NCBI GenBank assembly: GCA_030642335.1
Contig: DAOWNX010000020.1
Location: 1 to 9,165 of the forward strand
Direction: 5' to 3'
Source of the DNA: Caldisericota bacterium
GTDB lineage: Bacteria; Caldisericota; Caldisericia; Caldisericales; Caldisericaceae
Length of the DNA: 9,165 nucleotides
Position numbers and translations under genes: made by a program
Part shown: piece after piece, positions 1 to 6,333 of the stretch
How positions within the stretch are numbered: the stretch's first letter is position 1
Layout of the letters: each line of letters opens with the position of its first letter
The notes under the pieces: model-generated
What the model saw: the letters and a program-made list of their open reading frames with translations, nothing else
Databases searched by the model: none
Told to the model about the DNA's origin: nothing

Positions 1-822
1 ATCTGTGCGCCTGGAGAACGTATATGGAATCTAACAAAGAGTGAAGCAAGTGTTGATAAAACAGATATTGAACTTAAACTTACAAAACCACAAATTTATT
101 GGAAAAGAGAATTTGATAATGAATATCTCTCGTTTATTCAGTGGAAAGATAATATGCTTTTATTTGGAGGTATTGAACCCAAAGAAAAGTACTTCCAAAT
201 TTTTGCAATTGATGCAAATACTGGCGCTACAATGAAGGTTTTTTCTTACCCTTCTCTCAAGGGAGTAGATGCATCTAAGATTACAGGGTTTCTCTATCCT
301 AGGTTTGAATTTGATCCATCAAATGAAATGATTTATCTTTTTCCTGAGGAATATAGCAACACAAAAATTGTGGGCATAAGTTTGGATACGTTTAAGACTA
401 ATTTTGCTAAATCACTTAACGCTGGTTATCATTTTAATTACTTAGCCGAAAATTTTGTCTATGCTCTATCCGACGATTATTCTGAATTAGTCGCAATCAA
501 TAAGGATACAGAAGAGGAAATAAAACTCAAATTACAACCCAATACAGACATATATGGAATAATTGAACTTAAAGACAAGGGAAAGTTTATAGGATTGGCA
601 AATGAGGAGAGGAGAGACGCAAAAGATACTTTATTAACTTTAACCTTTTCTTACCTCATAGATATAAATTCAGGGAAAAATATTGTTAGATTTCCAAATG
701 GCTCTAAAATGATTACATCTGATGACTCAAAAGTGTTTCTGTATACACCACCAAACCAAGAAACTTCAGGCTCAGTTATTGCAATAGATAAAAATGATTT
801 ATTGACATCGTCTGTTCCTTAA
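1..822 (+). CDS. Unrecognised protein, 5'-truncated by window edge; possibly beta-propeller-like
   Basis: The frame is open from base 1 to the TAA at 820-822, giving 273 visible residues. The start lies outside the window. An ATG at 154 is internal, because the same frame reads sensibly upstream (for example KLTKPQIYWKREFDNEYLSF). I do not recognise the family. The sequence is rich in short beta-strand-like segments with repeated 'aspartate, then hydrophobic run' units: FAIDANTG, YLIDINSGK, VAINKDTEEE and VIAIDKNDLL. These resemble blades of PQQ- or WD40-like beta-propellers, in which 'xxxxD.xtGk' recurs. The propeller reading is inference from this periodicity only. No membrane segment or catalytic motif is visible in the part present. 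It points away from the operon and is followed by a gene-free, structured stretch. Confidence 0.75.
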   Translation: MCAPGERIWNLTKSEASVDKTDIELKLTKPQIYWKREFDNEYLSFIQWKDNMLLFGGIEPKEKYFQIFAIDANTGATMKVFSYPSLKGVDASKITGFLYPRFEFDPSNEMIYLFPEEYSNTKIVGISLDTFKTNFAKSLNAGYHFNYLAENFVYALSDDYSELVAINKDTEEEIKLKLQPNTDIYGIIELKDKGKFIGLANEERRDAKDTLLTLTFSYLIDINSGKNIVRFPNGSKMITSDDSKVFLYTPPNQETSGSVIAIDKNDLLTSSVP

Positions 823-824
823 GA

Positions 825-897
825 GAGATACGGAAGCAAGGAGAGCTTTAAGTGCACGCATCCTCAAATAGAGGCTCTTTAAAAGTCCTTGTATCTC
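825..897. repeat. Imperfect long inverted repeat just after the first gene
   Basis: GAGATAC (825-831) and AAGGA (838-842) pair with TCCTT-GTATCTC (886-897), leaving a 6-nt bulge on the left arm. Inside, AGAGC (842-846) can pair with GCTCT (874-878), or CCTC (862-865) with GAGG (871-874). It lies two bases past the stop codon, where a transcript-end structure would be expected. No T-run follows on the plus strand, so it is not a standard intrinsic terminator. It may protect the transcript end or be the trace of a small element. Confidence 0.35.
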
Positions 898-1054
898 CTA
901 ACTTTGTCAGTTTAGAGTATTTTTTGAATATTTTTATCTAAGGAAGCAAGTACTTATGTAATTGGCACCTGCTGAAAAAGAATGTAGATTCCAGAGAAGT
1001 AAAAAACTTATTGCAAAAAAAAATGATTAAGATATTATTAGAAAAGGAACAAAC

Positions 1055-1104
1055 CCTGAAACGAGTCTGCACTGGAACGTTGCAGTCCAGGGTTCAGGAC
1101 GAGT
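1055..1104. other. GC-richer nested stem-loop region
   Basis: CCTGAA (1055-1060) and TTCAGG (1093-1098) form an outer stem. Inside, CTGCA (1067-1071) can pair with TGCAG (1081-1085), or CTGGA (1072-1076) with TCCAG (1086-1090); the two pairings interlock and cannot both form as simple hairpins. ACGAGT follows each outer arm as a direct repeat (1061-1066 and 1099-1104). This is the most GC-rich patch of the surrounding intergenic DNA. The family is not recognised; a remnant of a structured ribozyme-like or intron RNA is possible but not supported by any diagnostic motif I can see. Confidence 0.3.
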
Positions 1105-1168
1105 TTTAACCCTCGGGAGGAAGGTGATGCAATATGAGAGCAATGAACTGATGGACAAATGGTGGTGA

Positions 1169-1198
1169 GTTAAATTTCTTGCGCAAGAACCTATTAAC
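1169..1198. repeat. Palindrome with 14-bp perfect core
   Basis: The core TTCTTGCGCAAGAA (1176-1189) is a perfect inverted repeat. It is flanked by a second pair, GTTAA (1169-1173) and TTAAC (1194-1198). It lies about 150 bp upstream of the secreted-protein gene. It could be an operator or a hairpin of the same structured region. No associated regulator is present in the window. Confidence 0.35.
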
Positions 1199-1342
1199 TT
1201 TGGCAACAGAAATTGCATAAAAGATTTCAAGGTATAAAATATTGATACAGAAACAGTTAAAAGCAGGATCAAAGGCAAGAAGAATGTTTTATATTAATGA
1301 CCTGAAAAGGCAAAAAACTAAAATTTATGAAAGGAAAAAAAT

Positions 1343-2107
1343 ATGAAGAAAAAAACTATTGCTTTATTATTGATTATTGCATTCGTAGGTGTATCTCTGG
1401 GTATTGCTCCAAAAATAAGTTTCGCAGGTAATAAATATAATAAGCAAGAAAGGATAAAATTGTTAACTATGACAGCTTATTACAGTGATTCAAACCTCGA
1501 GGTAAACAAAGGGAACAAGAATTTTGAAACGTTTGAAGACGCCGAAAATTTTTACCTTTCACTATCGGATGCACAATTTGAGAACACGATAAAAGAATCC
1601 ATAGAATCTACAATTAAGGCGCAAAAGGGAGGAAAGAAGGTTATTTGGAATAAGAACTTCTTAAATAATGAACTAAAACTATTTTTCCCGAATCTCTATA
1701 CAAAAGTTACAAATATAACTAAGAATGATCCTGCTTTTATAAAAGAAATCCATACAAAAATTGCTCCTCTAAGCTCCGGCAGTAATACTATCACGGGAAT
1801 TTATTCTGGTTATAGTTCTCTCGGCTTCTTACAGTGGAGTTTTTACTGTCAAATGCATTGGGCGTGGCATAATAATGAGATTACAAACGTCAGCTCATCA
1901 CAATGGGCAGCAACTTATCTTACTTGGGAATATGATGGTATTATTGCCAATGCAGAAAATTACTATAATAATCGTGCTTCTTATTACAAATATGTAAAAG
2001 GACAATTTGAGTTGAATGCTTTTGAAGTTCCTATACAATACGATTATCCCTGGCAGAAATTTTACTTACATGTTGGTGGTGGATATGAATGGTCATGTGG
2101 AGGCTGA
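1343..2107 (+). CDS. Secreted protein of unknown function, 3' end probably frameshifted
   Basis: The 254-residue product begins with a clear Sec signal peptide: MKKK, a hydrophobic core at about residues 6-22, and an SFA|GN cleavage site after residue 28. AAGG at 1331-1334, 8 nt before the ATG, serves as ribosome binding site. The mature protein is hydrophilic at first (residues 30-140). It then becomes rich in Tyr, Trp and small residues (about 145-252), with Cys169 and Cys252. No lipobox or anchor is visible and I do not recognise the family. The frame stops at 2105-2107 after YEWSCGG. Removing one G from the GGAGG at 2099-2103 lets it continue as ADYWTIGSGYEISKNT to the TAA at 2151-2153. 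That tail echoes the Gly-Tyr-rich style before it, so the natural protein was probably about 269 residues. A sequencing error cannot be excluded. Confidence 0.7.
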   Translation: MKKKTIALLLIIAFVGVSLGIAPKISFAGNKYNKQERIKLLTMTAYYSDSNLEVNKGNKNFETFEDAENFYLSLSDAQFENTIKESIESTIKAQKGGKKVIWNKNFLNNELKLFFPNLYTKVTNITKNDPAFIKEIHTKIAPLSSGSNTITGIYSGYSSLGFLQWSFYCQMHWAWHNNEITNVSSSQWAATYLTWEYDGIIANAENYYNNRASYYKYVKGQFELNAFEVPIQYDYPWQKFYLHVGGGYEWSCGG

Positions 2108-2153
2108 TTATTGGACTATTGGTTCAGGTTATGAAATTAGTAAAAATACATAA

Positions 2154-2171
2154 TTGTTTGTATACAAACAA
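2154..2171. promoter_or_regulatory. Perfect 18-bp palindrome, candidate operator
   Basis: TTGTTTGTATACAAACAA is its own reverse complement over all 18 bases. It begins at the base after the reconstructed stop (2151-2153) of the secreted-protein gene and ends 16 bases before the ATG of the small membrane-protein remnant. Dyads centred on GTATAC are typical of dimeric helix-turn-helix repressor sites, so an operator is the preferred reading. A weak overlapping promoter (TTGTTT 2154-2159, 18 nt, TATATA 2178-2183) would be occluded by a bound repressor. No cognate regulator gene lies in the window. Confidence 0.4.
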
Positions 2172-2187
2172 AAATGGTATATAAGAA

Positions 2188-2714
2188 ATGAGAATAAAAA
2201 AAACAATAAAAATCATTATCATTGTTGTTATTATAGCCATTGTAATCTATTTAGCTGTGGTACTTCTTGGTTTTGGAAGAGGAAAAAGAGTGCCTAGAAT
2301 AATGATTAATATAGCAAAGCAATGGCTATAGTAAAGAAAGGAATGTTAAGGTAAACATAGGTTGAAACTATATTCTATATTTAAAAACTCGATTGGAAAT
2401 CTGATCTGCTATTTAATAAATAAAGCTAAAATATGAAAGCCTTGGTTTACATTCCAAAAGAGATACAATTCGCTATTTTACGTTAAATGGAGAAAAAGAC
2501 GGAATAATTACAACTTACATACTCTATTTTAACCCTGAATTAAAGTGCATCCAAAAATGTATTAATGGAAATTGATAAGAAACATCAGGAGAACCTACTT
2601 CCTTCAAGCTTTAGCATCTGCGAAACTGGAATTCTTGGTGGAGATGGTTTCCTCTATGATATAAATTACGCAAAAGATGGATGTATAATTTCAAAATTCT
2701 ATGTAGAGCAATAA
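2188..2714 (+). pseudogene. Decayed gene for a small membrane-anchored protein
   Basis: An intact 47-codon frame (2188-2331) encodes a short basic start, one strong membrane segment (about residues 9-28, rich in Ile and Val) and a basic stretch. It then runs into a stop. The protein-like reading continues by changing frame: NGYSKERNVKVNIG (2321-2362), then VETIFYI, stop, KLDWKSDLLFNK (2361-2420), then KYESLGLHSKRDTIRYF and onward (2423-2554). The last part is a long uninterrupted run ending in CIISKFYVEQ with TAA at 2712-2714. The last break is neatly explained by one extra A in the A5 run at 2553-2557. The original was probably about 170 residues with an N-terminal signal anchor. Family unknown. 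The start has only a weak ribosome binding site. The 47-residue piece could be translated, but the multiple breaks argue for decay. Confidence 0.6.
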
Positions 2715-2743
2715 ATCTGAATTTCTCTCTTTAAAGCATTCAT

Positions 2744-2789
2744 AAAAAGAGTTTTAAGGGGGAGTAGAAATACTCTCCCTTAAAACTCT
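2744..2789 (-). terminator. Intrinsic terminator of the minus strand
   Basis: Arms at 2748-2765 and 2772-2789 pair over 18 bp with a single G-T wobble and a 6-nt loop (2766-2771). Read on the minus strand, the stem is followed by five T residues (2748-2744), the standard Rho-independent layout. On the plus strand no T-run follows. The promoter-side arm overlaps the reconstructed stop codon (2782-2780) of the decayed recombinase, so it probably evolved as that gene's terminator. It is also the first strong terminator downstream of the moeA operon. Confidence 0.8.
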
Positions 2790-3076
2790 GCAGGCTCTTC
2801 TGCATATTTACCTGTTTGTTTACATGCATATAGATTGCAGAATGTTTAAAGATAAACGACTCAATATATCTTTAATCGTTACTATATCTGCACTGCTTTC
2901 TACTACAAGGTTGCAAATGTATGTCTTAATTTATGAGGGGATATTTTCTTCCTTCTGTTTATTCTTTTCCTTTACTTTTTGAAATATCTAAAAATTCTTA
3001 TGAAAAGTGTGGAAAATTTTCCGACTTATGGATCTAAATATATGAGAAACAAAAATTTAATAGGAGGTATGTCGAA
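2780..3076 (-). pseudogene. Decayed tyrosine recombinase (XerC/XerD or phage integrase family), C-terminal part
   Basis: On the minus strand, 2947-2906 read KISPHKLRHTFATL, the near-universal box of tyrosine recombinases that carries the catalytic His-x-x-Arg. One missing base in the C run at 2909-2910 shifts the frame. The sequence then continues at 2909-2820 as LVVESSADIVTIKDILSRLS, matching the family's 'LLExGADixTIkeiLGHss' stretch. A further one-base shift restores LYACKQTGKYAEEPAEF, where the Tyr sits at the nucleophile position (family pattern TTQIYTHV), ending at TAA 2782-2780. Upstream, the same first frame reads VGKFSTLFIRIFRYFKK with stops at 2972-2974 and near 3032. It resembles the segment before the HxxR box. 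The GH pair before the Tyr is degraded to SR. The N-terminal half is missing or unrecognisable. The enzyme cannot be active; its presence marks a former integrated element. The upstream limit is approximate. Confidence 0.8.
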
Positions 3077-3214
3077 ATAAAATAAGGAAGAGAAAATGCT
3101 TTAAAAAGAAGCAGTGTGATATGAGAGTAAGAGATGTTAAATAAAAAGATAAATGAAGAGATTTATTTACTAAATTAATGAAATTGCAACAATTATCAAA
3201 CATTGCAAAACTTT

Positions 3215-5116
3215 TTATATTGTCACATTTAACTTATAACCATTAAATTTATCTGCAATCTCTTTGAACCCATCTGATTTTATTGCATCAAGTAGCAGAG
3301 AAACTTCTTTTCTATTGATATCGCTTTTTAAGAATACAAGGTCATACTGCTCAGTTTTAACAGGAATAAAATCCAGGCCAAGTACATCTGCCACATAATG
3401 AATTGCCATGCCGCAGTCTGCACCACCAAGCTTCACATTGTTTGCAACAGCAAGATGTGTATACTCCGCATGAGAATAACCTTTTATATCTTTGGGGTTT
3501 ATTCCGTTTCTTTTTAAAAGATAATCAAAGAGCACACGGGTGCCAGAGCCCTTTTGCCTGTTAACGAATGAGATATCCTTTCTTATGAGGTCTTTTATGT
3601 CCTTTATATTCTTAGGATTGCTTTTTTGAACAACAAATCCCTGTTCTCTAAGACTAAAAGGCACCACAACAACTTCTTTTGTCACATACTTTTCTAAAAA
3701 TGACATGTTATATGTAGCTGTGCCCGCATCAAATAGATGTGCTGCAGTAAAATTGCACTCTCCTCTTTCAAGAGCAAGCAGGCCACCTAAACTTCCACTA
3801 TTTATAATACCAACCTTGAAATCAGGGTGAGACTTTTTTATAAATGTTATTAAAGCATTAAGAAGAGGATCATTACTCCCTATAAAAATTAATTGATTTT
3901 TAATTTTATCCTCACTTTTTATCAACTCAACAGATACCTTACTTCCACTTTCTATGCCCTCATCGTCAAATGGTACACAAAGCAGTCCGTCGGCACGAGC
4001 GACAGAAGAAAGAACGCCAGCCCCTTTTTTCAAAGGTACTGCAATAGTTTCACCTTGCACTTCTCCGATCTTTACACGTACAAACTCGTCCACGCCAATT
4101 GAAGAAGTAACCGGGCTTTTTACTATCGCTTCGATAGTTTTAGGTTTATCTTCGTTAATACCTTGCATTTTAAAGATAGCTTTTTTTAGAAAAATGCGTG
4201 AAGCAATGTATGCTGATACAGGGAATCCGGGCATCCCCATCACAGGTTTCTCATCAACCACTCCTAAGATAACAGGTTTACCGGGCTGGATAGAAACACC
4301 GTGAACAAGCACTTTACCTAAACGCGAGAAAACTCTTCCCGTGAGATCTTTGTTTCCTTTTGCAGAGCCGCCTATAACAAGTGCTATATCCACTTTCGAA
4401 AGAACTTTTTTGACTTCTTCGGATATTATATTTATATCGTTTGGTTTAATGTCGGTAATAATGCCCTTTCCACCCCATTTTTCTACCATTGCTTTAAGCA
4501 TATAAGAGTTTGTATCGACAATATCCCCTTCAGTGAGTTTATCGCCGGGCTTTTTAATTTCCTCACCTGTAGGAATAATTGCAACAATCGGTTTCCTCTT
4601 CACCCAAACTTCTGTAACTCCCCCGGCAAGCATAACCCCGATATGGGAAGGATGGATTAACTCACCGGGAAAAAGAAGTGTCTCTTCTATCCCAATATCT
4701 TCCCCGATGAGCCGCACATTCTTATACGGATTAATAGAAGAAAAAATCTTAAACGTATTATCTTTTATCTCTATATTTTCAACCATAATTACCGCATTGC
4801 AACCAAAAGGAAGAGGGTCTCCCGTGTTTAGCATCACGCCATCCTTGTCTAACATCAAAACCTTAGGATTGGCTAATGTTGCCCCGTACGTATCTTCTGC
4901 ATTTACAGCAATTCCATCAACAGCTGAAGCCGTATAAAACGGCGATGAAAATCTTGACCGTACTTCCCTTGAAACGATTCTGAAAGCAGATTCTTGAGTA
5001 GAAATTTTCTCTTCGCTAATTTTTCCTTTAAATCCTAATCCATCCAGTACATTCCCCCAGATCTGTAATGCCTCTTTTAATGATTTTTTTTTCAAAAACA
5101 GCTCTCTTTCTACCAT
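3215..5116 (-). CDS. MoeA-family molybdopterin metal-insertion protein fused to a PBP-like domain
   Basis: The 633-residue protein has two parts. Residues 1-405 are MoeA, the cytoplasmic enzyme that inserts molybdate (or tungstate) into adenylylated molybdopterin to finish the cofactor. Visible landmarks are ASAVDGIAV (63-71, Asp67), NTGDPLPFG (97-105), GEDI (138-141), PTGEEI (182-187), GGSAKGNKD (249-257, Asp257), PGKP (278-281) and GMPGFPVSAY (294-303). Residues 409-633 match the PBP_like domain (related to periplasmic molybdate-binding proteins and LysR effector domains): GSNDPLLNAL (413-422), HLFDAGTATYN (460-470), NRQKGSGTRVLFDYLL and GGADCGMAI (564-572). There is no signal peptide, so that domain acts in the cytosol, probably sensing or delivering an oxyanion. 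This fusion is known in clostridia and archaea. The start overlaps the moeA stop by 7 nt; AGGTGAT precedes the ATG by about 9 nt. It is the last gene of the operon. Confidence 0.93.
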   Translation of the reverse strand: MVERELFLKKKSLKEALQIWGNVLDGLGFKGKISEEKISTQESAFRIVSREVRSRFSSPFYTASAVDGIAVNAEDTYGATLANPKVLMLDKDGVMLNTGDPLPFGCNAVIMVENIEIKDNTFKIFSSINPYKNVRLIGEDIGIEETLLFPGELIHPSHIGVMLAGGVTEVWVKRKPIVAIIPTGEEIKKPGDKLTEGDIVDTNSYMLKAMVEKWGGKGIITDIKPNDINIISEEVKKVLSKVDIALVIGGSAKGNKDLTGRVFSRLGKVLVHGVSIQPGKPVILGVVDEKPVMGMPGFPVSAYIASRIFLKKAIFKMQGINEDKPKTIEAIVKSPVTSSIGVDEFVRVKIGEVQGETIAVPLKKGAGVLSSVARADGLLCVPFDDEGIESGSKVSVELIKSEDKIKNQLIFIGSNDPLLNALITFIKKSHPDFKVGIINSGSLGGLLALERGECNFTAAHLFDAGTATYNMSFLEKYVTKEVVVVPFSLREQGFVVQKSNPKNIKDIKDLIRKDISFVNRQKGSGTRVLFDYLLKRNGINPKDIKGYSHAEYTHLAVANNVKLGGADCGMAIHYVADVLGLDFIPVKTEQYDLVFLKSDINRKEVSLLLDAIKSDGFKEIADKFNGYKLNVTI

Positions 5117-6333
5117 AATTCGAACATCACCTTTTCCCCTTTTTTCAGACCTTCACTCATAAGCGGAATGGTTATAATGCCGTCACCAAAAAGTAGAGGG
5201 CTCACAAATGCTGACTCAGAAAATATAGGTGTAACCAAGTTCTTACCATTATCCAAACTAAACTTCCCTATAATAAATTCTTCTCTTCCCTTTCGTGATG
5301 GAATATTCTCGGTAATCTCTGCAAATACAACTTTTCTTTTTAACTTAATACCCATCTTCTGAAATATAATATTTCGTACAACGCTTCGGTATACAAGGAA
5401 TGATGCAAGTGGATTGCCTGAAAGCCCCACAATAAGCTTCTCATTGATCACTCCAAATACAGTCGGTTTCCCAGGCGAAAGATGCATCCCATGAATAACA
5501 ACACCGGGTTTACCTAACAAGTTGATTGCCTCCACAGTAAAATCAAAGCTACCCTTACTTGTACCTCCACTCATAAGAACAACATCATTTTCATTAAGTG
5601 CAGTTTTTAAAGTGGAAATAATCTTCTCCTTGTCATCTTTCACAATTTCATATCTGTTAGCAACAAACCCATCTTTAATAACTTCTGTTGCAAGACCATA
5701 ACTGTTGCTATCGTATATTTTACCCTTTCCCAATTCTCCCTCGTCGCAAAGCTCATCTCCCGTAGCAAAAATACCCACCTTTACGGGTTTAAAAACAAAA
5801 ACTTTTTTTATTCCAAAGCTTCTTATTCCGGCAATTTTTTCAGGTGTAATAAAATCTCCCTTTTTAAGTATGATGCTGTCCTTCCGGATATCATCACCGA
5901 CAGGTAAAACATTTTCACCTTTTGAAACCTCTTTCGTAATAAAGATTTCATTGCCACGCATTTCAGTACATTCAAACATAACAACAGCATCAGCTCCATC
6001 AACAACTACTCCACCTGTCGGCGTAAAAACTGCTTCATCATTGGCTAAACGAATAGAAGGAAAATTTCCAATATGTGTCTCGCCAACTAATTTGAGCGGA
6101 ATAGGATTACCGTTTGATGCACCCCCAGTATCTTCGCAATGCACAGCAAAACCATCGACAAGAGATTTTTTAAAAGATGGAATACTAAATGACGCAAAAA
6201 CATCCCTGTTAGCAACCCTGTTAACGACAGATAAAATATCCAGTTCCTCTTCAGAAGGAGAAAGAGTAATAAGAGAAGAGATCTTCTGTATTACATCAGT
6301 TCTTTTATTTACAGTGAAAAACTTTTTAGGCAT
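5110..6333 (-). CDS. moeA: Molybdopterin molybdenumtransferase MoeA
   Basis: At 407 residues this is the usual MoeA length. It catalyses metal insertion into adenylylated molybdopterin in the cytoplasm. Family landmarks are intact: SLVDGFAV (57-64, Asp60), TGGVVVDGADAVV (106-118), VGDDI (145-149, Asp148), ATGDEL (190-195), YDSNSYGL (207-214), SGGTSKGSFD (255-264, Asp264), PGKP (287-290) and GLSGNPLAS (303-311). The C-terminal beta-barrel domain follows from about residue 335. It is a clear paralogue of the next gene but lacks the PBP-like domain. Its start lies 25 nt inside the end of etfA. The ribosome binding site is weak (AGGA close to the ATG), so translation probably depends on coupling to etfA. 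Confidence 0.93.
   Translation of the reverse strand: MPKKFFTVNKRTDVIQKISSLITLSPSEEELDILSVVNRVANRDVFASFSIPSFKKSLVDGFAVHCEDTGGASNGNPIPLKLVGETHIGNFPSIRLANDEAVFTPTGGVVVDGADAVVMFECTEMRGNEIFITKEVSKGENVLPVGDDIRKDSIILKKGDFITPEKIAGIRSFGIKKVFVFKPVKVGIFATGDELCDEGELGKGKIYDSNSYGLATEVIKDGFVANRYEIVKDDKEKIISTLKTALNENDVVLMSGGTSKGSFDFTVEAINLLGKPGVVIHGMHLSPGKPTVFGVINEKLIVGLSGNPLASFLVYRSVVRNIIFQKMGIKLKRKVVFAEITENIPSRKGREEFIIGKFSLDNGKNLVTPIFSESAFVSPLLFGDGIITIPLMSEGLKKGEKVMFELW

Larger units (their letters stand above)
823..1342. other. Gene-poor stretch with inverted repeats and a possible decayed frame
   Basis: There is no intact gene with a credible ribosome binding site here. The 83-codon minus-strand open frame (1278-1027) has no recognisable content and no convincing Shine-Dalgarno sequence. 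In plus frame 2, positions 962-1297 contain only three stops (1028, 1166, 1235) in about 112 codons, fewer than expected for such AT-rich DNA. Pieces such as RKGTNPETSLHWNVAVQGSG and VKFLAQEPINFGNRN read like protein. It could be a decayed gene or a structured non-coding element, and I cannot assign it. A 9-bp direct repeat GGAAGCAAG occurs at 832-840 and 942-950. A weak promoter candidate for the next gene is TTGCAT (1213-1218), 16 nt, TAAAAT (1235-1240). Confidence 0.4.

Noticed and set aside
1027..1278. 83-codon minus-strand open frame
   Set aside because: No ribosome binding site, no recognisable motif, and it lies across strongly paired DNA. It is more likely a by-product of that structure than a gene.
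2836..2892. Nested inverted repeat (TGCAGA/TCTGCA outside TTAAAGATA/TATCTTTAA), possible small RNA
   Set aside because: These bases encode the recombinase C-terminal domain on the minus strand, which explains them better than an independent RNA.
3005..3027. Palindrome around GGAAAATTTTCC with flanking AAGT/ACTT
   Set aside because: It falls inside the decayed recombinase reading (VGKFSTLF), so the symmetry is probably incidental AT-rich coding sequence.
3062..3079. Perfect AGGAGG followed by an ATG on the plus strand
   Set aside because: The ATG is only one base from the AGGAGG and the frame ends after three codons.
3143..3166. AT-only hairpin with a T-run on the minus strand, candidate operon terminator
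   Set aside because: The stem is only six A-T pairs, too weak to terminate reliably and expected often in such AT-rich DNA.
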